Assembly: GCF_007293315.1 (NCBI RefSeq) | Contig: NZ_VLXZ01000003.1 | Coordinates: 1 to 64,000 of the forward strand | Reading direction: 5' to 3' | Origin: Alkalicoccobacillus porphyridii | GTDB taxonomy: Bacteria > Bacillota > Bacilli > Bacillales > Bacillaceae_D | DNA length: 64,000 nucleotides | Shown here: positions 52,028 to 60,346 of the stretch, in pieces | How the letters are laid out: each line of letters begins with the position of its first letter | Numbering within the stretch: position 1 is the first letter of the stretch | The notes under the pieces: model-generated | Told to the model about the DNA's origin: nothing | Seen by the model: the letters and a program-made list of their open reading frames with translations, nothing else | Database searches by the model: none | Made by a program: the position numbers and the translations under genes

Positions 52028-52207
52028 ATGATGAAAGATTATATTCTCCTTCGATTATATGTCTTTAGTTTCTTAGGTGTTTTAACCGTTTTGCACATTA
52101 AACAAGTCCTCCCCGCGTTGGTCATCCTTTTAATCCTTTTAGCGAGCTGTTTTGGATATTTTGTTGGCTGTTATGTTCGTTCAAAAAGAAGAATTCCACC
52201 ATCCTGA
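52028..52207 (+). CDS. 59-residue two-segment membrane protein
   Basis: A small protein with two hydrophobic segments (about residues 5-22 and 29-49) and a basic tail (YVRSKRRIPPS). GAGAGGGATCC precedes two adjacent ATG codons (52028 and 52031). It is in the gap between the PfoR-like gene and the alpha/beta hydrolase and may be co-transcribed with the latter, 66 bases on. I recognise no family. Confidence 0.6.
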   Translation: MMKDYILLRLYVFSFLGVLTVLHIKQVLPALVILLILLASCFGYFVGCYVRSKRRIPPS

Positions 52208-52273
52208 CCCGTATATCGAAGGCTGTCCTCTACATAAGATGACATAAGAGCAAAAGTGAGAGGATGATACAAA

Positions 52274-53089
52274 ATGGGGTTTAAGGTACTAGTCGAAACA
52301 AACACTGCACTGTTTGTAGAGGACATTGGTCCGAGTGATGGAGAAACCATTTTATTTATACATGGATGGCCACTCAATCATCTCTGCTTTGAATATCAAT
52401 ATAATCAGCTACCAAAGCTTGGATACCGTTGTATCGGAGTTGACTTACGTGGATTTGGTCAATCGGATAAACCCTGGTTTGGGTATACTTATGATCAACT
52501 ATCAGATGACATTCGCGTCATTATTGATAAGCTTGGCCTTAAATCAGTTACACTTGCTGGTCACTCCATGGGTGGAGCCATTTCCATTCGTTATATGGCG
52601 AGGCACGCTGGACATCAAATTGCACGCTTAGCACTCATTTCAGCTGCGGCTCCTAGCTTCACGAGAGGACCTAGCTTTCCGTACGGTATGAGTAAAAGAG
52701 AAGTGGATGCACTCATTCAAGAAACCTATACAGACCGACCTGCCTTACTAAGTCAATTTGCAGACTTGTTTTTTGAAAGACCAACTTCCGAGCCATTTAA
52801 GCAATGGTTTATTGACCTGGGTTTAGCTGCTGCTGGATATGCTACAGCCTATACAGCCGTTTCCTTGCGAGATGAAATGCTTTGGAATGACCTCTCAAGC
52901 ATTCATGTTCCCGTGGGTATTTTTCATGGAAAAAAAGATAAAGTCTGTCCTTATGAGTTTGGTGAAATCCTTCATGCTCTCATCCTCGGATCAACCCTGT
53001 ATCCTTATGAGGGTGCAGGGCACGGTGTATTTTATTGCGATCAGGATGTATTTAATCAAGATTTCTCAACCTTTATCCAAACAACTTAA
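52274..53089 (+). CDS. Alpha/beta hydrolase
   Basis: A 271-residue serine hydrolase. The oxyanion region is FIHGWPLNHL, the nucleophile elbow GHSMGGAIS (Ser near residue 103), the acid in HGKKDKVCP and the catalytic His in GAGHGVFY. A cap domain lies about residues 130-200. It resembles non-heme haloperoxidase-like or esterase family members. AGAGGATG precedes ATG 52274. The substrate is unknown. Confidence 0.87.
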   Translation: MGFKVLVETNTALFVEDIGPSDGETILFIHGWPLNHLCFEYQYNQLPKLGYRCIGVDLRGFGQSDKPWFGYTYDQLSDDIRVIIDKLGLKSVTLAGHSMGGAISIRYMARHAGHQIARLALISAAAPSFTRGPSFPYGMSKREVDALIQETYTDRPALLSQFADLFFERPTSEPFKQWFIDLGLAAAGYATAYTAVSLRDEMLWNDLSSIHVPVGIFHGKKDKVCPYEFGEILHALILGSTLYPYEGAGHGVFYCDQDVFNQDFSTFIQTT

Positions 53090-53100
53090 GTAAAATATGT

Positions 53101-53129
53101 TGACAATATTGCCATACACCATTAAAGTT
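53101..53129 (+). promoter_or_regulatory. Promoter of the second mntA-like gene
   Basis: TTGACA (53101-53106), 17 bases, TAAAGT (53124-53129). The -10 box is weak but its position next to the MntR-type box is like that of the mntABCD promoter. Confidence 0.5.
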
Positions 53130-53144
53130 TCCTTAGGTAAAATT
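53127..53144 (+). promoter_or_regulatory. MntR operator before the second mntA-like gene
   Basis: AGTTTCCTTAGGTAAAAT differs at few positions from the complement of the B. subtilis mntA MntR box (AGTTTCCTTAAGGCAAAAT) and is placed over the start of transcription. Confidence 0.72.
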
Positions 53145-53202
53145 TATTATGCTTGCATTACTTTGTTTGTTAAGAGCAATTTTATTTTTAGGAGGTTTAT
53201 GC

Positions 53203-54120
53203 GTGAATACATTTAAAGTTGTCGTAGGCTCAGTCTCCTGTTTAGCACTGTTAGCTGCCTGCCAATCAGATACAACCGATGGAACAGAGAATGAGTCGAT
53301 CGACATTGTCACAACCATCGCTCAAATTGCTGACCCTCTTTCAGTCATCGGTGGAGAGCATATTAACGTTACAGCATTAATGGGCCCTGGGGTAGACCCT
53401 CACTTATATGAGGCCACTCAAAGTGACATTAGTACACTTCAAAATGCAGACCTCATTTTTTATAGTGGCTTACATTTAGAAGCCAATATGATGGATGTCT
53501 TCTCTAATTCAAGTGTGCCATCCGTGGCGATTTCCGAGACGATTCCAGAGGCAGATCTTTTACTTGATGAGGAAGGCTCCATTGATCCACATGTTTGGTT
53601 TGATCCAAGCTTATGGATGATTGCATTAGATGAAGCTGTTGAGGAAATCAAAGACGCTGTACCTGATCATGCGGATGAGTTCGAAGCAAATAAAGTGGCA
53701 TATTTTAAAGAATTAGAAGAGATGCAACAGCAAGCCGAGCAAACTTTTGCCAACATCCCAGTAGAACAACGAGTACTTGTTACCGCTCATGATGCCTTTG
53801 GTTACTTTGGAAGAGTCAATCAATTGGAGGTTGTCGCCTTACAGGGCTTAAGTACAGAATCAGAAATTGGTCTGTCAGACGTTCAATCAACCATTGATAC
53901 GATTATAGAAAAAGAGGTTCCTGCCGTATTTGTTGAAACAAGTATAAGCGATAGCTCCATCCGGTCCGTCATCGATGGTGCAGCCAAGGCAGGAGTTGAG
54001 GTCGAGCTAGGAGGCGAGCTTTATTCAGATGCGATGGGAGAGGAAGGCACGGAGGTAGGTACGTATATTGGCATGTATCAGCATAATGTCACGACCATTG
54101 CTGAGGCTCTTTCCAAATAA
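53203..54120 (+). CDS. Orphan MntA/ZnuA-type metal-binding lipoprotein
   Basis: A 305-residue metal-binding lipoprotein paralogous to MntA at 10819: it shares TIAQIADPLSVIGGEHI, ALMGPGVDPHLYEATQ, FYSGLHLEAN, DPHVWFDPSLW, TAHDAFGYFGR and GGELYSDAMGEEGTE. The lipobox is LLAACQ (about residue 20). GTG 53203 is chosen for AGGAGG nine bases upstream; the longer frame has none. No ATPase or permease gene is adjacent. With an MntR-type box it probably feeds metal to MntBCD as a second receptor. Confidence 0.87.
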   Translation: MNTFKVVVGSVSCLALLAACQSDTTDGTENESIDIVTTIAQIADPLSVIGGEHINVTALMGPGVDPHLYEATQSDISTLQNADLIFYSGLHLEANMMDVFSNSSVPSVAISETIPEADLLLDEEGSIDPHVWFDPSLWMIALDEAVEEIKDAVPDHADEFEANKVAYFKELEEMQQQAEQTFANIPVEQRVLVTAHDAFGYFGRVNQLEVVALQGLSTESEIGLSDVQSTIDTIIEKEVPAVFVETSISDSSIRSVIDGAAKAGVEVELGGELYSDAMGEEGTEVGTYIGMYQHNVTTIAEALSK

Positions 54121-54154
54121 AAAACAAAGGAGAGATGATCTCCTTTGTTTTTTT
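54121..54154 (+). terminator. Terminator of the second mntA-like gene
   Basis: CAAAGGAGA (54125-54133) pairs with TCTCCTTTG (54139-54147), followed by TTTTTTT, directly after the stop codon. Confidence 0.88.
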
Positions 54155-54199
54155 AATGCCAGCATGATTTTACACTATACTCAAAAGGTTGAATAGCAC

Positions 54200-54451
54200 T
54201 TACACAAACGTGCTCATAACTCCTAAGGCTAGTAATATAATAAATAAAATAGCCCAGATAACTGAAATCCATGAAATTACTTTTGTCGCAATGATAAGCC
54301 CTCGCTGCTCGGGCGTCGTCACTTTGGCTGCCATAACTAATGCAACAATTGCTAATATCAAGCCTACGTAAGGTATAAACAAACTAAGAATAGCTAAAAT
54401 AAGTGCCCCTATTGCCATACCTTGTTGATTTGATGTACTTTGAGTTGTCAT
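54200..54451 (-). CDS. DUF4190-like small membrane protein (paralogue 1)
   Basis: An 83-residue protein with a Gln/Ser/Thr-rich N-terminus (MTTQSTSNQQG), then two or three hydrophobic segments (AIGALILAILSLFIPYVGLI and so on) separated by KVTTPEQRG. The second ATG (54451) is chosen because it fits the paralogue and the spacing to AGGAGG. It is about half identical to the protein at 55111. Such proteins have no known function. It lies 12 bases after the flavin reductase gene. Confidence 0.75.
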   Translation of the reverse strand: MTTQSTSNQQGMAIGALILAILSLFIPYVGLILAIVALVMAAKVTTPEQRGLIIATKVISWISVIWAILFIILLALGVMSTFV

Positions 54452-54463
54452 CATTCTCCTCCT

Positions 54464-55027
54464 TTATAAGCGTTGAATTCGGTGCGTCTTTCCATCCGTA
54501 TGCTCATTAATCATTCTGTATTCAGAGCGTCCTAAATAGGTTGGGATACTAATCTTAGCTAAATCCGGTAATCCGTTTTCTGAGAAGAGATTCTTATCTT
54601 GATATGTAAGCATCACTTCACCTACAATCCACTCATGGTCACCGTATGTAGTAATATCCACAACTTTGCATTCATAAGCAAAGTAAGCATCTAAAAGGAT
54701 CGGCACGTCTACTTTTATTCCCCGTTCATACGGGATGTCCAGAGTCTTAAATTTATCGGTCACCGATCCACTGTACGTTCCACTAGCTTGAATCCATTCC
54801 GAGTGAGTACCAGTTAGGAAATTTACTCCAAAGGTTCTGCTTTCCTGAATCAGCTTAAAAGAGTATGTTTCTTTTCTTAAAGAAATTCCATAATACCCTG
54901 GGTTTTGGCCAATATATGTGTGCCACCCAGCCGCCATCACATTACATTGATCTTCATGCTTCGATGTAACGATAGCCACCATCCCCGGATACGTGTGCCA
55001 GCCTGGTTTCTCAGTCGGTGTTCTCAT
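54464..55027 (-). CDS. Flavin reductase family protein
   Basis: A 187-residue FMN-binding split-barrel protein, with PGMVAIVTSKHEDQCNVMAA and YGISLRKETYSFKLI at the flavin site and VGEVMLTYQD later. ATG 55027 has GTAGGAG upstream; the longer frame to 55072 lacks one. It is flanked on both sides by genes for two paralogous small membrane proteins, all on the minus strand. It is distinct from the flavin reductase at 41549. Confidence 0.84.
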   Translation of the reverse strand: MRTPTEKPGWHTYPGMVAIVTSKHEDQCNVMAAGWHTYIGQNPGYYGISLRKETYSFKLIQESRTFGVNFLTGTHSEWIQASGTYSGSVTDKFKTLDIPYERGIKVDVPILLDAYFAYECKVVDITTYGDHEWIVGEVMLTYQDKNLFSENGLPDLAKISIPTYLGRSEYRMINEHTDGKTHRIQRL

Positions 55028-55110
55028 ACCATTTCTCCTACCTCGTCTAGTTTTTGTATACCCAATATCCATAAATTCAAACCAATCATTTACAAATCAT
55101 ACTGAAATGC

Positions 55111-55365
55111 TTAAATATAAAAAAAACTTATTACGCCGAAAAAAGCAAATATGACAAATACCACTTCCAAAGCAATTGAGATCCACGCTATTACTTTGGT
55201 GGCAGTCTTAAGACCAAGTTGCTCTTCGTCTGTCACTTTTGAAATCATCACAAGTGCGATAATTGCTGCAACAAGTCCTAAAAGAGGTACAAATAAACTG
55301 ACAATGGCTAAAACTAAAGCACCTATCGCTGTACTTTGTTGGGTAGTATTTGATTGAGTAGTCAT
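55111..55365 (-). CDS. DUF4190-like small membrane protein (paralogue 2)
   Basis: An 84-residue protein, MTTQSNTTQQSTAIGALVL at the start, with the same layout as the gene at 54200: polar N-terminus, hydrophobic pairs and a KVTDEEQLGLKTATK loop. ATG 55365 has GGAGAG upstream. It lies 35 bases after the metallophosphoesterase gene. A duplicated gene pair on both sides of the flavin reductase suggests tandem duplication with an insertion, or duplication of a two-gene unit followed by loss. Confidence 0.75.
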   Translation of the reverse strand: MTTQSNTTQQSTAIGALVLAIVSLFVPLLGLVAAIIALVMISKVTDEEQLGLKTATKVIAWISIALEVVFVIFAFFGVISFFYI

Positions 55366-55400
55366 TTGTTTCTCTCCTCTTCTATTTGCGTAATTAGGTA

Positions 55401-56549
55401 TCATCCATCCTTTCCAGTAAAGGTCACATCAATCTGCAAAATCTCTGAACGACTGCCAATCCGAATAGGCGGGCCCCACGATCCATAGCCTGATGATACT
55501 ATGGCATGCATCGTATCTTTTAACTTGTAACCATAATCGAGTTCAAATAATCGTGATGTTATTAGATGGTTAGGAGCCATCTGACCCCGATGGGTATGAC
55601 CTGAAAGCATCAAATCAACTCCGGCACTTGCTGCCTTGTCTAGGTGATACGGTTGATGATCCAGAAGAAAAATTGGTTTTGTCTGGTCTAGTGATTCCAC
55701 TAATTCAGCGACATTCTCTCGGCCTGCTGGTGAAATCTCTGCTGTCTTATCTTTACGTCCCACCAGATAAAAGGATTCATCAATTTTCACGGATTGATCC
55801 TGAAGCATCGTAATACCTGCTTCTTCAACGAGTTTAATAAATTCCTCGATTGTTCCCCCATAATACTCATGATTCCCAAGTACTGCGTATGTGCCCATTG
55901 GAGCTTGGAGCGAGCTTAACGTTTCTGCCATTTTCTTTCGTTTAAACGGTTCAATGTCTCCATCTAATATATCCCCAGGTATTAAAATGATGTCCGGTTT
56001 TAGTTCCTTTGATTTATTAATCAGCTTCTTTAAATAACCGTTCCCGATAATATACCCTAAATGGATATCCGAAACTGTCATTATCCGCAGACCGGAACGC
56101 TCGCCAGCCTTTTTATCTATGGTTATTGAGTACGGTCTTATCACTGGGCTCCAGTTATTAAACGAACCCCAAAGTAATATCCCCATCATTCCTAACAACA
56201 CTACACACCCAATGAGTGAAATGTATTCATTAGTGGGCAAGCCTGCTAGTGAGAGTATCCAAACAACGAGATCTAATAAAGGCAAAAAAAGAACAGCGTA
56301 TTGTAATACCGCAAAATAATACGAACCAATCCATCTCAACAAACCACTACTAGGTCCGGTTATTCCTTGGGCGATTAAATAGGAAAAAGCAATAAAAGCA
56401 AAGATACCCCAGTAATATACATTCCATTGTGATTCCATTCCATTCATAGCACGTAACCAGATGGCACCGTGTACACCTACATAAAAATTAATGCCTACAT
56501 AGGCCAATAAAATGATGGTAAACCCTAATAGTCTCCTAATCCCTTTCAC
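55401..56549 (-). CDS. Membrane-bound metallophosphoesterase
   Basis: A 382-residue protein with four to five N-terminal membrane segments (to about residue 140) and a calcineurin-like phosphoesterase domain (about 150-370). Metal motifs are SDIHLGYIIG, GDILDGD, LGNHEYYGG and LSGHTHRGQ. The domain arrangement is as in YkuE/YaeI-type enzymes that act on lipid or UDP-sugar phosphates, but with a longer membrane part. GTG 56549 has AAGGAG eleven bases upstream. The substrate is unknown. Confidence 0.85.
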   Translation of the reverse strand: MKGIRRLLGFTIILLAYVGINFYVGVHGAIWLRAMNGMESQWNVYYWGIFAFIAFSYLIAQGITGPSSGLLRWIGSYYFAVLQYAVLFLPLLDLVVWILSLAGLPTNEYISLIGCVVLLGMMGILLWGSFNNWSPVIRPYSITIDKKAGERSGLRIMTVSDIHLGYIIGNGYLKKLINKSKELKPDIILIPGDILDGDIEPFKRKKMAETLSSLQAPMGTYAVLGNHEYYGGTIEEFIKLVEEAGITMLQDQSVKIDESFYLVGRKDKTAEISPAGRENVAELVESLDQTKPIFLLDHQPYHLDKAASAGVDLMLSGHTHRGQMAPNHLITSRLFELDYGYKLKDTMHAIVSSGYGSWGPPIRIGSRSEILQIDVTFTGKDG

Positions 56550-56664
56550 GCGTATCCATTCTCCTTTTTATCTATCTCTCAAATATTGGTGACTTATGAT
56601 GTAAGTATACCTTCAGCCGACCTTCTTTCACACAAAAAAGATTCTTGAGAATATATATAAGGTC

Positions 56665-56826
56665 CCTGAAAAAGTCATCTAGTAATGAGCTTATGCATCG
56701 CTACAGGAGAACCCTACGCTTTCCGCGGGAACGGCCTCAGCCCTCGAAGCGGAAAACCGCCACTTCGATGTCGGTCTGCCGCGTTCTGTTCCGCAGGAGT
56801 CTACGGGTTCTCCTTCCGCTCATATT
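56665..56826 (+). repeat. Dispersed B element with left end (copy 6)
   Basis: The left end GGTCCCTGAAAAAGTCAT (56661-56678) corresponds to the TTTTTCAGTGACC right end of other copies in inverted form, and the core (56698-56820) runs from TCGCTACAGGAGAACCC to GGTTCTCCTTCCGCT, with GAAGCGGAAAACCGCCACTTC as the inner hairpin. It has no A flanks. Confidence 0.75.
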
Positions 56827-56885
56827 CCCGATCAGACAAATGACCAACATTCCCATTTAAGGGTGGGACATCTCGAAAGAGGGTT

Positions 56886-57005
56886 GGCTGCGCTTCGGAA
56901 ATACACTCCGCTTTCCGTGGGCGGCTGGTGAGCCCCCTTGTGCTAACGCACTAAGGTGTCTCACCTAGGCCTTCCTCCCACAGGAGTCTCCGTGTATTTC
57001 CTACG
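56886..57005 (+). repeat. Related palindromic repeat (element C)
   Basis: GGAAATACACTCCGCTTTCC and CACAGGAGTCTCCGTGTATT pair as arms about 120 bp apart. The words CGCTTTCCGTGGG and CAGGAGTCT are shared with element B, but the inner sequence differs. It is the only copy of this variant in the window, next to copy 6. Confidence 0.7.
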
Positions 57006-57103
57006 TTTGATTATGCTTATATTTTTTCGTTCAGTTACATTCTTAGTTTTTCATTCAGATTCGAGTAGATTGTGTCTGAATAGCTACTAACTATAAAAAG
57101 AAA

Positions 57104-57143
57104 ATAGAGGGTAAAGTCATACTTCGATGACCTTACCCTCTAT
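57104..57143. terminator. Terminator-like palindrome (third copy of the family)
   Basis: ATAGAGGGTAAAGTCAT (57104-57120) pairs with ATGACCTTACCCTCTAT (57127-57143) with one mismatch. It is the same palindrome type as at 24705 and 35465 but stands 320 bases after the TRAP operon, beyond a repeat, so what it terminates is unclear. Confidence 0.6.
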
Positions 57144-57242
57144 TCTTAATATGTTTGATTTTCGCCGCGCCACAAGAAAACGGGTATTTCTAGGTCAAGC
57201 CCTTATGATTGTGTAAATATTGATTCCAATACCTAACTAAAA

Positions 57243-57385
57243 CCAGCGGACGAAAATGGAGGCCGACACCTGCGGGATATAAAGGTTCAATGAGATAAAT
57301 CGACGGAGTCGAGTTAGCTCATTACCTTCCCGCGGTAAGCGTGCCCCCATTTTCGGGAGCGGCAGCCGAAGAATCAGAACGTTTC
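57243..57385 (-). repeat. Element A without B insertion (inverted copy)
   Basis: Read on the minus strand it runs TTCTTCGGCTGCCGCTCCC, TTACCGCGGGAAGG, TCTCATTGAACC, ATCCCGCAGGTGTCGG to TTTTCGTCCGCT. It joins directly the two parts that flank B at 30696-31075, so it looks like an empty site. Together with copies B6 and C it fills the 914-base gap between the metallophosphoesterase and the TRAP operon; I see no gene there. Confidence 0.7.
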
Positions 57386-57463
57386 CCGCCCTCTATCTCT
57401 ATTCAACAAAATCTCGAGGGAGCTCAGAAATAAACTCCATTATTCGCAGGCTCAGCGTCTACT

Positions 57464-58744
57464 TTATAAAATAGAAGGAAGCCATAAAGATAGGGCTGGA
57501 ATATAGGCAACGAGTAAGATAGCAACAATTAAAGCTAGCCAGAATGGCCATACCTCTTTAATAAAGTCCTCAATTTTCACCTTGGTAATCGCCGCGGTTG
57601 TAAACATAATGGTTCCAACAGGCGGTGTGATCGTCCCTACACTTAAACAAAGGATAAAGAATAAACCAAATTGCACAGGATCAATCCCAAAGGACAGAAC
57701 CATCGGCATTAAGATAGGCGTTAATATAATTAATAGAACGTTACCTTCTATTAAGGTACCGACTGCTATTAAGAAAATCATCACAATAAATAGGAACATG
57801 GCCGGACTACTGATAAAGCCTGTCACCCATTCCGTTAGAAACTGCGGAACCTGCTCAAGCGTCAGAATCCACCCAAAGGCTGTGCCCGCCGCGATAATAA
57901 CCATAATTGTTGCTGTTAGATTAACAGATTCTTTTAACGCAACGTACAGATCACGCCCCGTCATTTGACGGTAGATTAAGAAGCCTAGTAATAGCGCATA
58001 AATCACTGCGACAGCTCCTGCTTCTGTAGGGCTGAACACTCCGAAACGAATTCCACCAATAATGATAATCGGTAATAAAATGGCTAAAATAGCGTCTTTT
58101 GAAGCAAAAAGAATTTCTTTTGGTTTAGCGGCAGGTTTCTTTTCTACTTCAAACCCACGCTTCTTCGCGAGAAAATGAACTAAAATTAGAAAGATTACAC
58201 TAAGTAATAGCCCTGGTACAATTCCGGCCATAAACAATCTGCCAATGGAGACGTTTCCAATGTACCCGTACATAATAAGAGCTATACCTGGTGGAATTAT
58301 CGGTGTAATTAAAGATGTTGCCGCTGTAAGTGCTGTAGAAAATGCCGGCGGATAATTCCGCTTTGTCATTTCAGGCACTAGAACCTTTGACTGCATGGCT
58401 GCATCGGCAATGTTTGAGCCTGACAAACCACCCATTAATACACTTAGAAGTACATTTACCTTTGCCAGACCACCCGTCATATGACCCGTTAACACTTGGG
58501 CAAAGCGCAGCATCCGTTCTGTAATCCCTGTATAATTCATCAGAATACCTGCAGTCACAAAGAACACAATCGCAAGCAACGGAAAGGATTCAATTCCACT
58601 CATCATTCGTTGAATAAGAATCTCGTTAGCGAAGCTGTCATTAAAAATAAAATAAAAGGCACAGGCTGCGATCATCGCATACGCAACTGGGATATTCATA
58701 ACCATCAATAGAAGCATTAAGATTAATGTAATAGCTAGCATCAT
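57464..58744 (-). CDS. dctM: TRAP transporter large permease (DctM)
   Basis: A 426-residue large membrane subunit of a TRAP transporter, with about 11-12 membrane segments. Typical motifs are SGIESFPLLAIVFFVTAGI, MGGLSGSNIADAAMQSKVLV, AATSLITPIIPPGIALIMYG and SVGTITPPVGTIMFTTAAIT. It carries substrate using the sodium gradient. It is the last gene of dctP-dctQ-dctM, with two bases after dctQ. Confidence 0.9.
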   Translation of the reverse strand: MMLAITLILMLLLMVMNIPVAYAMIAACAFYFIFNDSFANEILIQRMMSGIESFPLLAIVFFVTAGILMNYTGITERMLRFAQVLTGHMTGGLAKVNVLLSVLMGGLSGSNIADAAMQSKVLVPEMTKRNYPPAFSTALTAATSLITPIIPPGIALIMYGYIGNVSIGRLFMAGIVPGLLLSVIFLILVHFLAKKRGFEVEKKPAAKPKEILFASKDAILAILLPIIIIGGIRFGVFSPTEAGAVAVIYALLLGFLIYRQMTGRDLYVALKESVNLTATIMVIIAAGTAFGWILTLEQVPQFLTEWVTGFISSPAMFLFIVMIFLIAVGTLIEGNVLLIILTPILMPMVLSFGIDPVQFGLFFILCLSVGTITPPVGTIMFTTAAITKVKIEDFIKEVWPFWLALIVAILLVAYIPALSLWLPSIL

Positions 58745-58746
58745 AA

Positions 58747-59229
58747 CTACTCGATTCCTCTCTCTTGTTTCACATATTCTTTATCTTTTCTTAGGAAGAC
58801 CCGAATCAGGTGATACAACACAAGTGCGGACCCTATTGGTACAGCCATTGTAATAAACGAATAACTTACTCCGAGTACCGGGGTTACCTTGGCCACTCCG
58901 TGAATGGCAAAAGCTGCTCCCCAATAGACAAATACAACGGCAGTCACAAAAAAGATAAAGACTAAACGAAAGACCTGAAAACGAAACAGCCATTGTTCTG
59001 GTAACTTCCTCACAAAATAATCAATTCCGACGTGAGAGTTTGTTTTTGTCGCTGTGCTCAGTCCAACAAACACCAACCAAATAAAAAGTGCTAAGCTGAT
59101 CTCTTCTGTCCATGTAATGGGACTGTTCAAAACAAAGCGAAAGAATACATTTATACTAATTAATAGAATAATTCCAGATAAGGCTACAGTGGATAGAAAG
59201 TCATCCAGATGATTCATTAGGTTCTTCAT
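58747..59229 (-). CDS. dctQ: TRAP transporter small permease (DctQ)
   Basis: A 160-residue protein with four membrane segments, the small subunit of the TRAP transporter. Motifs are NVFFRFVLNSPITWTEEISL and ALFIWLVFVGLSTATKTNSH, then VGIDYFVRKLP. GAAGGAG precedes ATG 59229. It lies between dctP and dctM with short spacings. Confidence 0.9.
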   Translation of the reverse strand: MKNLMNHLDDFLSTVALSGIILLISINVFFRFVLNSPITWTEEISLALFIWLVFVGLSTATKTNSHVGIDYFVRKLPEQWLFRFQVFRLVFIFFVTAVVFVYWGAAFAIHGVAKVTPVLGVSYSFITMAVPIGSALVLYHLIRVFLRKDKEYVKQERGIE

Positions 59230-59242
59230 GATGTGCTCTCCT

Positions 59243-60253
59243 TCACTGAGTAGTCTCTTTTTCTTCTAATAATGTTTCAATTGTTTCTTGAAGATCCGGG
59301 CTCCATTCAGGTGTAACCTCAAAGATTCGTTCCGCCTTTTCCCTGAAAGCCTCTTGATCGACTTCATTAATGATAATGCCCTGCTCCTCAAACAGTTCAA
59401 GAACTTCCTCTTCCTGCTCATACACAATGGCTTTACCGTACTCACCAGCTTCATCTCCCGTTTCACGAAGAATCGTGAGCAGGTCGTCTGGTAAATCTTC
59501 AAGGAAATCTGTCCCGCTTACCCAAGGACTCATTATTTTTGTATGGCCAGTTAAAGCCAAATATTTAGCTACTTCATTTGTTTTTGATGCTTCTAGAACA
59601 GGAATTGGGTTCTCTGCTCCGTCAATGACCCCTTGTTGAAGCGAAGCATACATATCTCCCAAAGGTAATGGAGTTGGTGAGGCACCCAGTACGCTAAAGG
59701 TGTTGATGTACATTTGGTTATTAGGCACACGGATTTTCATACCGCGTAAATCCTCTGGTGTCAGCACCTCACGTGTTGTCATTAAGTGCCTCTCCCCGTA
59801 CAACGTATTTGTCGATACGACATCAAATCCAATGTCCCTTAACTCTTCACGTTGTTCATCAAACCAATCCGTTTCAGCCAGATAAAATAAATCATCAACA
59901 TCTTCAACAATATAAGGCGCTGTAAGTACACCTAAATCGGGTACAAAGTTCATTAGAAAATCATAGCCCGTAAAAATGATGACGTTACTACCAAACAAAG
60001 CCTGCTCCACAACATCGGCTTCAGATCCAAGCTGTGAACTCGGATAGATATGAAAATCCAAACGACCTTCACTTCGCTCCTCGGCAAGCTCTTTCCACTT
60101 TCTAGCAACCTGATCAACAGGCTCCCCTGGCTGATTCCCGTATGCAATATTGACGGTATAAACATCCTGTTCTGCAGAGGCATTCGAAGATCCCTGACAG
60201 GCTGTTAATAAAATGAGCCCCATACACATAACAGGTAGTATTAATTTTTTCAT
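59243..60253 (-). CDS. dctP: TRAP transporter substrate-binding lipoprotein (DctP)
   Basis: A 336-residue extracytoplasmic solute receptor with lipobox LLTACQ (about residue 19-20). Typical features are the GNQPGEPVDQVARKWKEL start, IYPSSQLGSEADVVEQ, and the conserved ligand-carboxylate Arg in GMKIRVPNN, then GASPTPLPLGDMYASLQQGV and DGAENPI. This architecture binds organic acids, mostly sugar acids. The adjacent LgoD-like dehydrogenase suggests an aldonate such as L-galactonate. GGGAGGG precedes ATG 60253. Confidence 0.9.
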   Translation of the reverse strand: MKKLILPVMCMGLILLTACQGSSNASAEQDVYTVNIAYGNQPGEPVDQVARKWKELAEERSEGRLDFHIYPSSQLGSEADVVEQALFGSNVIIFTGYDFLMNFVPDLGVLTAPYIVEDVDDLFYLAETDWFDEQREELRDIGFDVVSTNTLYGERHLMTTREVLTPEDLRGMKIRVPNNQMYINTFSVLGASPTPLPLGDMYASLQQGVIDGAENPIPVLEASKTNEVAKYLALTGHTKIMSPWVSGTDFLEDLPDDLLTILRETGDEAGEYGKAIVYEQEEEVLELFEEQGIIINEVDQEAFREKAERIFEVTPEWSPDLQETIETLLEEKETTQ

Positions 60254-60273
60254 ATTAAGTCAACCCTCCCAAT

Positions 60274-60287
60274 AGATAGCGCTTACA
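60274..60287 (-). promoter_or_regulatory. Possible cre site before dctP
   Basis: TGTAAGCGCTATCT (minus strand) matches the CcpA operator core AAGCGCT and most outer bases. It lies 21-34 bases before the dctP start, the same geometry as the cre site at 19385. Confidence 0.5.
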
Positions 60288-60346
60288 CATTCTTGAAAAT
60301 TGAAGTTCCAGTGAGTCAAATTCACTAGAACATCATTCCATTCGCT

